Assembly: GCF_000473995.1 (NCBI RefSeq)
Contig: NC_022571.1
Location: forward strand, 1,514,501-1,578,500
Direction: 5' to 3'
Length of the DNA stretch: 64,000 bases
Source: Clostridium saccharobutylicum DSM 13864
Lineage (GTDB): Bacteria; Bacillota; Clostridia; Clostridiales; Clostridiaceae
Shown piece by piece: positions 57,551 through 64,000 of the stretch (positions are counted from its first letter, which is position 1; every line of letters starts with the position of its first letter). The notes below the pieces were generated by a model. That model was given only the letters and a program-made list of their open reading frames with translations, searched no databases and was not told where the DNA came from. The position numbers were made by a program, and so were the translations under genes.

Positions 57551-57579
57551 TTGACACATGTAAAGAATCCTGTTAAAAT
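57551..57579 (+). promoter_or_regulatory. Sigma-A promoter of ylxM-ffh
   Basis: TTGACA (57551-57556), 17 bases, TAAAAT (57574-57579), 25 bases before ylxM. Ends the 258-base gap after ftsY, in which CGCATT/AATGCG and AAATT/AATTT form an imperfect large hairpin. Confidence 0.8.
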
Positions 57580-57603
57580 CTCTTTTGTGGGTAAGGTGAT
57601 TAA

Positions 57604-57933
57604 ATGGAAGATAGAGTTGAAATTTCTTTATTAATGGATTTTTATGGTTCCTTATTAACTGAAAAACAAAATGATATTATGGAATGGTATTATAACGATG
57701 ATTTATCTTTAGCAGAAATTGCTGAACTAAATAAAACAAGTCGTCAAGCCATCCACGATTTAATCAAAAGATGTTATAAACAACTTCTATCCTATGAAAG
57801 TAAGCTTAACTTACTTCAAAAGAGTGTAAAAAGAGAAAAAGAAATTATAAGTTTTTTAGATGATTTAAAAAGTAAATATTCCATTAACGATGAGGATATT
57901 ATAAAATATAAAGAAAAACTAGAAAATTTATAA
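57604..57933 (+). CDS. ylxM: YlxM family helix-turn-helix protein
   Basis: 109 residues. Sequence: [57 protein letters not shown] matches the family, a sigma-70 region 4-like HTH with [19 protein letters not shown] as the recognition part, then a coiled coil. YlxM is encoded just before ffh in Firmicutes, is part of the SRP locus and stimulates Ffh-FtsY GTPase in streptococci. Ends 13 bases before ffh. Confidence 0.95.
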   Translation: MEDRVEISLLMDFYGSLLTEKQNDIMEWYYNDDLSLAEIAELNKTSRQAIHDLIKRCYKQLLSYESKLNLLQKSVKREKEIISFLDDLKSKYSINDEDIIKYKEKLENL

Positions 57934-57946
57934 GGAGGAGGTAAAC

Positions 57947-59299
57947 ATGGCTTTCGAAGGTTTAGGAGAAAAACTTCAGGAGACTTTTAGAAAATTAAAA
58001 GGTAAAGGAAAGTTGACTGAAAAAGATATAAAAGAGGCCATGAGAGAAGTAAAGCTTGCCTTATTAGAAGCAGATGTTAACTATAAAGTTGTTAAGCAAT
58101 TTATTTCTTCTGTTAGTTCTAAATGTGTTGGAAATGAAGTTCTTGAAAGTTTAACACCAGGACAACAAGTAATAAAAATAGTTAACGAAGAACTTACTAA
58201 TCTTATGGGTGGAAGTGAAAGTAAACTTAACTACAATAGTAGTGGACCTACAGTTATAATGTTAGTTGGTCTTCAAGGAGCAGGTAAAACTACAATGTGT
58301 GGTAAACTTGCACTAAGTCTTAGAAAAGATAATAAGAAGCCACTATTAGTTGCTTGTGATATTTATAGACCAGCAGCGATAAAACAATTAGAAGTTGTAG
58401 GAAAACAAATTGAAATTCCAGTATTTTCGATGGGAGACAAAGTAAATCCTGTTGATATAGCAAAAGCTGGTATTGCTCACGCTAAAGATAATGGTAATAA
58501 CATAGTTATTATAGATACTGCAGGTAGACTTCATATTGATGAGGATTTAATGCAGGAATTGAAAAACATTAAAGAAAATGTTAAACCATCAGAAATACTT
58601 TTAGTTGTTGATTCAATGACAGGTCAAGATGCTGTTAATGTAGCACAAAATTTTAATGAAGATTTAGATTTAAGTGGAGTTATATTAACAAAGTTAGATG
58701 GAGATACCAGAGGTGGAGCTGCTTTATCAATAAAGAGCATAATCGACAAGCCAATAAAATATGTTGGTCTTGGTGAAAAGATGAATGACTTTGAAGTTTT
58801 CCATCCGGACAGAATGGCATCTAGGATACTGGGAATGGGTGATGTATTATCACTTATTGAAAAGGCACAAGAAGCTATTGATGAAAAAGAAGCTGCTGAT
58901 TTAGGAAAAAGAATGTTAAATCAAGAATTTAACTTTGATGACTATTTAACAGCAATGGAACAAATGAAAAAACTTGGACCACTAAATAAGCTTTTGGAAA
59001 TGTTACCTGGAGTAAATACAAAGGAATTACAAGGTATTGATTTAGAAAAGAGTGGAGAAGCATTAGATAGAACTAAGGCTATTATTCAGTCTATGACAGC
59101 TAAGGAAAGAAAAAATCCTAGCATAGTAGCTAAATCAGCTTCAAGAAAAAATAGAATCGTTAAGGGTTCTGGTACAACACTTCAAGAACTTAATAAACTC
59201 ATGAAGGGTTATGAAATGATGAAAAAACAAATGAAGCATATGAAATCATTCCAAAAACAAGCGAAAAAAGGTGGATTATTTGGTAAGTTACCTTTTTAA
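57947..59299 (+). CDS. ffh: Signal recognition particle protein Ffh
   Basis: 450 residues. Binds signal peptides via the C-terminal M domain (Met-rich, residues 300-450) and 4.5S/6S scRNA; GTPase NG domain with [48 protein letters not shown] and [11 protein letters not shown] domain includes GLVSKF-equivalent [19 protein letters not shown]. Adjacent to ylxM, ftsY and rpsP as usual in Firmicutes. Confidence 0.98.
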   Translation: MAFEGLGEKLQETFRKLKGKGKLTEKDIKEAMREVKLALLEADVNYKVVKQFISSVSSKCVGNEVLESLTPGQQVIKIVNEELTNLMGGSESKLNYNSSGPTVIMLVGLQGAGKTTMCGKLALSLRKDNKKPLLVACDIYRPAAIKQLEVVGKQIEIPVFSMGDKVNPVDIAKAGIAHAKDNGNNIVIIDTAGRLHIDEDLMQELKNIKENVKPSEILLVVDSMTGQDAVNVAQNFNEDLDLSGVILTKLDGDTRGGAALSIKSIIDKPIKYVGLGEKMNDFEVFHPDRMASRILGMGDVLSLIEKAQEAIDEKEAADLGKRMLNQEFNFDDYLTAMEQMKKLGPLNKLLEMLPGVNTKELQGIDLEKSGEALDRTKAIIQSMTAKERKNPSIVAKSASRKNRIVKGSGTTLQELNKLMKGYEMMKKQMKHMKSFQKQAKKGGLFGKLPF

Positions 59300-59340
59300 G
59301 GTTGAAATATAGATTATCCTTTAAAGGAGGTGAAATTAAA

Positions 59341-59586
59341 ATGGCAGTAAAAATCAGATTAAGAAGAATGGGTGCTAAGAAAGCTCCTTTCTATAGAATA
59401 GTTGTTGCAGATTCAAGATGTCCAAGAGATGGTAAGTTCATCGAAGAAATTGGATACTACAATCCATTAACTGAACCAGTAGAAGTTAAAGTTAATGAAG
59501 AAAAAGCTAACGAATGGTTATCTAACGGAGCACAACCTACAGAAGTAGTAAAAAGACTTTTCGCTAACGCAGGTCTTACTAAGTAG
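59341..59586 (+). CDS. rpsP: 30S ribosomal protein S16
   Basis: 81 residues from ATG 59341 with [36 protein letters not shown] and [14 protein letters not shown] identify S16. ffh-rpsP order is standard. Confidence 0.98.
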   Translation: MAVKIRLRRMGAKKAPFYRIVVADSRCPRDGKFIEEIGYYNPLTEPVEVKVNEEKANEWLSNGAQPTEVVKRLFANAGLTK

Positions 59587-59591
59587 TTTTT

Positions 59592-59634
59592 GGAGGTGAA
59601 TTCTGTAATTAGTACATACTAGTTATAGACGTTT
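59592..59634 (+). promoter_or_regulatory. Split translation start: distant SD bridged by a hairpin before khpA
   Basis: GGAGGTGA at 59592-59599 lies about 38 bases before ATG 59635, and no other SD is closer; the frame's only possible start is that ATG (a stop is at 59626). Bases 59602-59613 pair with 59618-59629 (12 bp with two G-U pairs, loop ACAT). Removing the hairpin leaves 10 bases between GGAGG and ATG. Confidence 0.55.
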
Positions 59635-59862
59635 ATGAAGGAATTAGTTGAATTTATAGCTAAATCCCTAGTTGATAACCCAGACCAAGTTATTGTTAAT
59701 GAAATTACCAGAGAGGAATCTCTAGTTTTTGAATTAAAAGTAGCCCCTGAAGACATGGGGAAGGTTATAGGTAAACAAGGTAGGATTGCAAAAGCTATAA
59801 GAACAGTTATAAAAGCTGCAGCAGTTAAACAGAATAAACGAGTTATAGTAGAAATCATCTAA
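59635..59862 (+). CDS. khpA: KH-domain RNA-binding protein KhpA (YlqC)
   Basis: 75 residues with a single type II KH domain: MKELVEFIAKSLVDNPDQV, then the GxxG loop in MGKVIGKQGRIAKAIRTVIKA. KhpA forms heterodimers with KhpB (Jag) and regulates cell size and division mRNAs in streptococci; also in the rpsP-rimM-trmD cluster of Bacillus. Start ATG is constrained by an upstream in-frame stop; SD is remote (see 59592-59634). Confidence 0.93.
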   Translation: MKELVEFIAKSLVDNPDQVIVNEITREESLVFELKVAPEDMGKVIGKQGRIAKAIRTVIKAAAVKQNKRVIVEII

Positions 59863-59867
59863 AAATT

Positions 59868-59895
59868 AAGAGTTAGGGTTAACCTAACTCTTTTT
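59868..59895 (+). terminator. Rho-independent terminator after khpA
   Basis: AAGAGTTAGG (59868-59877) pairs perfectly with CCTAACTCTT (59883-59892), then TTTTT overlapping. Confidence 0.92.
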
Positions 59896-59907
59896 AGGCA
59901 TATTAAG

Positions 59908-60043
59908 AAAAATAACAAGTTAAAGGTTACAACGTATATTTTGTGCAAAATAAGGAAATAATATTAGTTCATAGTAAATTGTTAAATAATATTATTGATA
60001 CATTATAGTGCAAAATGAGATAACATATTGACTTGTTATTTTT
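59908..60043 (+). repeat. 136-bp element bounded by a 13-bp inverted repeat
   Basis: AAAAATAACAAGT (59908-59920) and ACTTGTTATTTTT (60031-60043) are perfect complements. Inside, GTGCAAAATAAG and GTGCAAAATGAG occur near 59942 and 60009 as direct repeats, and a smaller complement AATAATATTA/TAATATTATT. The right arm, as part of ATATTGACTTGTTATTTTT (60025-60043), is identical to 36837-36855 in the spoVM terminator. Nature unknown. Confidence 0.5.
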
Positions 60044-60093
60044 TAGATTTGTTTAATTAATTATATATTATTTAATAACTAGAGGTGAGATAT

Positions 60094-60591
60094 TTGGGAA
60101 AGTTGTTTAAAATCGGTCAAATTATAAATACTCATGGGGTTAAAGGAGAAGTTAAGGTTTATCCTTTAACACAAGAGGTTGATAAGTTTAAGCGTCTAAA
60201 AACTGTATTGGTAGATGGAATAGAGAAAAAAATATTAGGAGTTAAGTTTCAGAAAGACAGAGTTATCTTAAAAATAGAAGGAATAGAATCTATGAATGAT
60301 GCTGAAACTTACAAACAAAAATATATTGAAATCCCTAGAGCAAATGAACCTGAACTTCCACCAGATACATATTATGTTGCAGATTTAAAGGAATGCATAG
60401 TATATGATACTAATGAGAAAGAATTAGGTAGAGTTTTTGATGTCATTAGCACTCCAAATAATGATGTATATTGGATTAAAGAGCCTAAGGAGTTATTAAT
60501 TCCAGTACTTAGAGATATAGTGCTAGATGTTAATATAGACTCAAAAAAAATCATCATTAAACCAGTAGGTGAATGGCAAGATGAAGATTAG
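60094..60591 (+). CDS. rimM: Ribosome maturation factor RimM
   Basis: 30S assembly factor that binds S19. 165 residues from TTG 60094 (SD GAGGTGA, 60082-60088; GTG 60085 is inside the SD). N-terminal RimM domain [21 protein letters not shown], then PRC-barrel ([38 protein letters not shown]), [15 protein letters not shown]. trmD overlaps its end by 11 bases. Confidence 0.96.
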   Translation: MGKLFKIGQIINTHGVKGEVKVYPLTQEVDKFKRLKTVLVDGIEKKILGVKFQKDRVILKIEGIESMNDAETYKQKYIEIPRANEPELPPDTYYVADLKECIVYDTNEKELGRVFDVISTPNNDVYWIKEPKELLIPVLRDIVLDVNIDSKKIIIKPVGEWQDED

Positions 60592-61300
60592 TATATTAAC
60601 ACTTTTTCCAGAGATGTTTACAATATTTGATCATAGTATTATAGGAAGAGCAAGACAGAATAACATTGTTAATTTAAATTTGCTCAATATAAGAGATTAT
60701 ACTTTAAATAAGCATAGAAAAGTTGATGATTATCCATATGGAGGCGGAGCAGGAATGGTAATGGCGCCGCAACCTATTATAGACACTATAAGACATGCGA
60801 AAGAAACAAATAGCGGAAAAGTAATATTTTTAGGACCAAGAGGAAAAACATTTAATCAAGAAACAGCAAAGAAATTATCAAAAGAAGATAATCTTATATT
60901 CTTATGTGGACATTATGAAGGAATAGATGAAAGAGTATATAAACATATAGATATGGAAATTTCCCTTGGAGATTTTATTTTGACTGGTGGAGAAATGGCA
61001 GCTATACCGGTTATAGATTCTATTCTAAGATTAATTCCTGGAGTGCTTGGAAAAGAAGAGAGCTTTATGGAAGAATCATTTTCGGATGGACTTTTAGAAT
61101 ATCCTCAATATACTAGGCCAGAGGCATTTCAGGGGGATAAAGTTCCTGATGTACTTTTATCTGGACATCATGAAAATATAAGAAAATGGAGAAGGCTTCA
61201 ATCTCTTGAATTAACAAAGGAACGAAGACCGGATTTATATAAAAATATTATTTTAACAAAGGAAGATGTTAAAATTCTAAAAAGTAGTAACAAGAAATAA
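60581..61300 (+). CDS. trmD: tRNA (guanine-37-N1)-methyltransferase TrmD
   Basis: Makes m1G37 to prevent frameshifting. 239 residues from ATG 60581 (SD AGGTG at 60567-60571). SPOUT motifs: [52 protein letters not shown] (trefoil knot). Overlaps rimM. Confidence 0.98.
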   Translation: MKISILTLFPEMFTIFDHSIIGRARQNNIVNLNLLNIRDYTLNKHRKVDDYPYGGGAGMVMAPQPIIDTIRHAKETNSGKVIFLGPRGKTFNQETAKKLSKEDNLIFLCGHYEGIDERVYKHIDMEISLGDFILTGGEMAAIPVIDSILRLIPGVLGKEESFMEESFSDGLLEYPQYTRPEAFQGDKVPDVLLSGHHENIRKWRRLQSLELTKERRPDLYKNIILTKEDVKILKSSNKK

Positions 61301-61315
61301 ATAATATATTTTTTG

Positions 61316-61344
61316 TTGAAATATAAAAAAATATGTGATATGAT
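61316..61344 (+). promoter_or_regulatory. Sigma-A promoter of rplS
   Basis: TTGAAA (61316-61321), 17 bases, TATGAT (61339-61344). Transcript would begin near 61351, giving about 79 bases of leader. Confidence 0.75.
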
Positions 61345-61350
61345 TGATTT

Positions 61351-61429
61351 TGTGCTAGTACGGGCGTTCCTCTGTCTGCATAGTAAATGTGTTACGAACG
61401 TCAAATTATCATTAAGGAGGGAATGCACA
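61351..61429 (+). ncRNA. L19 autoregulatory leader (candidate)
   Basis: GGCGTTC (61363-61369) pairs with GAACGTC (61396-61402), all seven positions (one G-U), enclosing GCATAGTAAATGTG, and the rest runs to the rplS SD. L19 leaders upstream of rplS are known in Firmicutes and bind L19. The match is structural and positional; I cannot test the consensus. Confidence 0.5.
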
Positions 61430-61780
61430 ATGAACGAAATAATAAGAGCTATTGAAGCTGAACAAATTAGAACTGATTTACCTAACTTTAGAATTGGTGA
61501 TACTATAAAGGTATACGTTAAGATTCAAGAAGGTAACAAAGAAAGAGTACAAATGTTTGAAGGTACTGTAATCAAGAAACAAAATGGTGGATTAAGAGAA
61601 ACTTTCACTGTAAGAAGAGTTGCTTATGGAACTGGAGTTGAAAGAACATTCCCAATGAATGCACCAACTATCGAAAAAATTGAAATCGCAAGAAAAGGTA
61701 AAGTAAGAAGAGCTAAACTTTACTACTTAAGAGATAGAGTTGGTAAGGCTGCTAAAGTTAAAGAATTATTAACTAGATAG
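61430..61780 (+). CDS. rplS: 50S ribosomal protein L19
   Basis: 116 residues from ATG 61430 with [57 protein letters not shown] is typical L19. Separately transcribed from trmD (promoter 61316), and terminated at 61784. Confidence 0.98.
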   Translation: MNEIIRAIEAEQIRTDLPNFRIGDTIKVYVKIQEGNKERVQMFEGTVIKKQNGGLRETFTVRRVAYGTGVERTFPMNAPTIEKIEIARKGKVRRAKLYYLRDRVGKAAKVKELLTR

Positions 61781-61783
61781 TAT

Positions 61784-61812
61784 AAAAAAGGGACTGTTTC
61801 AGTCCTTTTTTT
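61784..61812 (+). terminator. Rho-independent terminator after rplS
   Basis: AAAAAAGGGACT pairs with AGTCCTTTTTTT around a 5-base loop GTTTC; long T run. Confidence 0.9.
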
Positions 61813-61830
61813 ATTATATTTAAAAATTAT

Positions 61831-61848
61831 ATAAGGCACGTGAAAATA
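61831..61848 (-). repeat. CACGTG-centred 18-bp sequence, second copy
   Basis: ATAAGGCACGTGAAAATA, exact reverse complement of 52681-52698. It lies 82 bases upstream of rbgA, next to GTGAAA (61840-61845) that could act as -35 with TATAAA at about 61864. Confidence 0.6.
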
Positions 61849-61929
61849 AATATATTATAACTGTATAAAAAACTGATATGTAATTTCATGAGTGTTTTTT
61901 ATTACAAATAAAATTAAGGAGGAATCCAT

Positions 61930-62796
61930 ATGGCAATTAACTGGTTTCCAGGGCATATGAGAAAAACTCAAAGAGAGATTAAAGAAAATTTAAAGTTGGT
62001 TGATGCTGTTATAGAAATAAGAGATGCTAGAATTCCAGGAAGTTCGGCTAATCCAGATATTGAGAAATTGCTAGAAGGTAAACCAAGAATTATACTTTTA
62101 AATAAAAGTGATTTAACAGACAGTAAAGTTACTAAAGAATGGATTAACTATTTAACTAAAGATGATGTTAAAGTACTTGAAGTTAATTGTTTAAAAGGAG
62201 AAGGACTTAAGTCAATAAAACCAGTGCTACTTAGCCTTTTAAAAGAAAAACATGATAGACTAAAAGCTAAAGGCATGGTAAAGATAATTACTAGGGTTAT
62301 GGTTGTTGGAATACCTAATGTAGGGAAATCAACCTTTATAAATAAGCTAGCAAGGAATAACATAGCCAAAACAGGTGATAGACCAGGTGTTACAAAAAGT
62401 AAACAATGGATAAAAACTTCTATAGATATTGAACTTTTAGATACTCCAGGTGTGTTATGGCCTAAATTTGAAGATGATGAAACGGCTTTAAATTTAGCGT
62501 TTACAGGAGCAATAAAAGATGAAATAATGGATATAGAAGAGTTGGCGCTTAAATTGGTTGAGAGATTACAAACATATTATGAACCACAATTAAAGGAAAG
62601 ATATAAGTTACCAGAGGTATTTGAAAATCCATTGGATACTTTGGATTCTATAGGTAAAAAAAGAGGCACTTTAATTTCAGGAGGGCAAATTGACTATAAT
62701 AGAATTGCGGTCATATTGCTTGATGAATTTAGAGGAGGAAAGATTGGTAAGATTTCGTTAGAACGTCCAATCAGAGAAGAGAATGATGATAATTAA
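61930..62796 (+). CDS. rbgA: Ribosome biogenesis GTPase RbgA (YlqF)
   Basis: Late 50S assembly GTPase. 288 residues. Starts MAINWFPGHMRKTQREI, circularly permuted G domain: NKSDL (G4), GIPNVGKST (G1), DTPGVLWPK (G3), and a C-terminal helical domain. rbgA-rnhB order as in Bacillus; rnhB overlaps its end by 14 bases. Confidence 0.97.
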   Translation: MAINWFPGHMRKTQREIKENLKLVDAVIEIRDARIPGSSANPDIEKLLEGKPRIILLNKSDLTDSKVTKEWINYLTKDDVKVLEVNCLKGEGLKSIKPVLLSLLKEKHDRLKAKGMVKIITRVMVVGIPNVGKSTFINKLARNNIAKTGDRPGVTKSKQWIKTSIDIELLDTPGVLWPKFEDDETALNLAFTGAIKDEIMDIEELALKLVERLQTYYEPQLKERYKLPEVFENPLDTLDSIGKKRGTLISGGQIDYNRIAVILLDEFRGGKIGKISLERPIREENDDN

Positions 62797-63595
62797 TGAG
62801 GATATTTTATCATTACCTTTTAGTAAAATAAAAGAGGAAATAAGCAAGGTTAATCTTGTAGAGTCATATAAAAATGGCGAGCTTTTGAAGCTTATAGATT
62901 TATTAAATAAGGATAAGAGAAAGAATGTATTATCTATTAGTAGTAAACTTCAAAAAGAGTTAAATATTTATTTAAATGAAGTTCAAAGAGTTAAAGAAAT
63001 GTATAACTTTGATAAATCATTTGGTGATTATAAATATGTAGCAGGAGTGGATGAGGTTGGAAGAGGTCCTCTTGCGGGTCCTATTGTTGCATGTTGCGTT
63101 ATGCTGGATTTAAATGTTTTGGATGAAGATTTAATATTATATTTAAATGACTCTAAAAAAGTAAAAGAATCTAAAAGAGAAGAGCTTTCGGAAATTATAA
63201 AAAAGAAAGCTTTATGTTATAATATAGCAGTTTCATCTAATGAAGAAATTGATGAAAAGGGAATAGCTTTTTCAAATAATAAAGTGTTTCTAGAAAGTTG
63301 TAATGCGTTAAATATTAAGCCGGATTTAGTATTATCAGATGGATATTTAGTTAAGAATATTAACATAGAAAATAAATCTGTTATAAAAGGCGATACTAAA
63401 AGTGCATGTATTGCAGCAGCATCTATAGTAGCTAAGGTTTATAGAGACAATCTAATGAAGGAATATGCTAAAAAGTATCCTAATTATGATTTCGAAAATA
63501 ATGTTGGATATGGCACTTCTAAACATATAGATAGTTTGAAAAAGTATGGAAAATGTGACATACATAGAAATAGCTTTTTAACAAAGTTGTTATAA
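62783..63595 (+). CDS. rnhB: Ribonuclease HII
   Basis: Removes ribonucleotides from DNA-RNA hybrids. 270 residues with an N-terminal extension (about 65 residues) typical of clostridial RNase HII, then GVDEVGRGPLAGPIVA (catalytic Asp/Glu), LNDSKKVKESKREEL, SDGYLVKN and SIVAKVYRDNLM, YDFENNVGYGTSKHID. Two ATGs (62783 and 62786) overlap the rbgA end. An IS256-family element follows, and no obvious terminator remains for rnhB itself before that element. Confidence 0.96.
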   Translation: MMIINEDILSLPFSKIKEEISKVNLVESYKNGELLKLIDLLNKDKRKNVLSISSKLQKELNIYLNEVQRVKEMYNFDKSFGDYKYVAGVDEVGRGPLAGPIVACCVMLDLNVLDEDLILYLNDSKKVKESKREELSEIIKKKALCYNIAVSSNEEIDEKGIAFSNNKVFLESCNALNIKPDLVLSDGYLVKNINIENKSVIKGDTKSACIAAASIVAKVYRDNLMKEYAKKYPNYDFENNVGYGTSKHIDSLKKYGKCDIHRNSFLTKLL

Positions 63596-63694
63596 CATAT
63601 ATAAGGTGAATTGTAAAAAATAATAGATCAGTCTATTTGACTATTTCATGCGATGCTGCGTTTGTAAAATGCGCTAATAGTTTACTATGAGGGG

Positions 63695-63741
63695 ACAGTA
63701 GATAGTTTTGTGTAAAAAACAAAACTATCTACTGTTTTTTT
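63695..63741 (+). terminator. Long perfect hairpin at the IS end
   Basis: ACAGTAGATAGTTTTGT (63695-63711) pairs perfectly with ACAAAACTATCTACTGT (63719-63735), loop GTAAAAA, then seven T. It would stop transcription from rnhB entering the transposase gene. Confidence 0.85.
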
Positions 63742-63798
63742 ACATAATCAGTTGGTAGTTTTGGAATAATATACATAAAGAATAAAGGAGGAATATGT

Positions 63799-64000
63799 AT
63801 GTCAAAACCAATTGATGATGACTTTGATTACAAAGCTGAGGTAAAGAAATGTAAGACTATCGATGATGTCATGGGTAAAAATGGTTTAATTCAAAGATTA
63901 GTTAAAGATGTGTTAGAAAATATTTTAGAAGGTGAAATGGAAGAACACCTTGGAAGAAATAAATATCAAAGAGCAGAAACTAATGATTCTACAAAAAAGA
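63799..64000 (+). CDS. IS256-family transposase, N-terminal part (partial)
   Basis: 67 codons are visible from ATG 63799 (SD AAAGGAGG at 63784-63791) and the frame continues past the edge. Residues GKNGLIQRLVKDVLENILEGEMEEHLGRNKYQR are the N-terminal signature of IS256/Mutator transposases. The DDE catalytic domain lies outside the window, so intactness cannot be judged. Confidence 0.9.
   Translation, partial: MSKPIDDDFDYKAEVKKCKTIDDVMGKNGLIQRLVKDVLENILEGEMEEHLGRNKYQRAETNDSTKK

Larger units (their letters stand above)
63690..64000 (+). mobile_element. IS256-family insertion sequence, left end (partial)
   Basis: GGGGACAGTAGATAG begins the element at about 63691, and the adjacent TTTTGTGTAAAA resembles the inner part of the IS256 inverted repeat (TTGTGTAAAA). 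The element leaves the window at the right edge, so its right inverted repeat and target duplication cannot be seen. The left boundary is approximate. Confidence 0.7.

Overview
This is an AT-rich (roughly 70% A+T), almost purely chromosomal window from a spore-forming member of the Firmicutes, most probably Clostridium sensu stricto (C. butyricum / C. beijerinckii-like). The evidence is the ftsZ-spoIIGA-sigE-sigG cluster, spoIVA, spoVM, ylbJ, a Pta-AckA pathway, strong Shine-Dalgarno (SD) sites, and gene order typical of clostridia. The species assignment is inference from protein character and synteny; no database was searched. No rRNA, tRNA or CRISPR array was seen.

Layout. 1-5.2 kb: the end of an FtsA-like gene, ftsZ, the sporulation sigma cluster spoIIGA-sigE-sigG with recognisable Spo0A-type and sigma-F-type control sites, ylmC and nrdR. 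5.4-13.1 kb: pgeF (yfiH), the phosphate two-component system phoP-phoR, and the complete high-affinity phosphate importer pstS-C-A-B with phoU behind PhoP-box-like repeats. 13.3-18.6 kb: a DUF512 PDZ/radical-SAM-type protein, der, gpsA, spoIVA. 18.6-21.4 kb: the most accessory-looking stretch, with an orphan PBECR-type nuclease-fold gene, an unexplained structured and relatively GC-rich block with a terminator, then a guanine-type purine riboswitch controlling a purine permease. 21.5-36.8 kb: a long housekeeping run (yicC, remA, gmk, rpoZ, coaBC, priA, def, fmt, yugP, rsmB, rlmN, prpC, prkC, rsgA, rpe, thiN) ending in a 23-codon spoVM. 36.9-43.3 kb: rpmB (minus strand), asp23-like, fakA-like, recG, rsmD, coaD and a coiled-coil protein. 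43.3-45.7 kb: ylbJ and tmcAL on the minus strand. 46.2-52.6 kb: pta-ackA, yceD-rpmF, plsX, acpP, rnc and a radical SAM protein. 52.7-63.6 kb: a 32-residue membrane peptide, smc, ftsY, ylxM, ffh, rpsP, khpA, rimM, trmD, rplS, rbgA, rnhB. The right edge is the left end of an IS256-family insertion sequence, cut by the window.

The genes are mainly core functions in division, sporulation, phosphate supply, ribosome assembly, translation start/stop processing, protein targeting and lipid precursor synthesis. The window's less ordinary signals are in the non-coding parts: two genes (yceD and khpA) whose SD is far upstream but would be brought to normal spacing by a hairpin; an 18-bp CACGTG-centred sequence found in inverted orientation in front of two operons 9 kb apart; a palindrome around the rpmB promoter; a long imperfect inverted repeat after phoU; a repeat-bounded 136-bp element before rimM; and the structured block next to the PBECR gene. 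I did not find a multi-gene defence or otherwise unknown operon; the PBECR/structured-block region is the best candidate for something undescribed.
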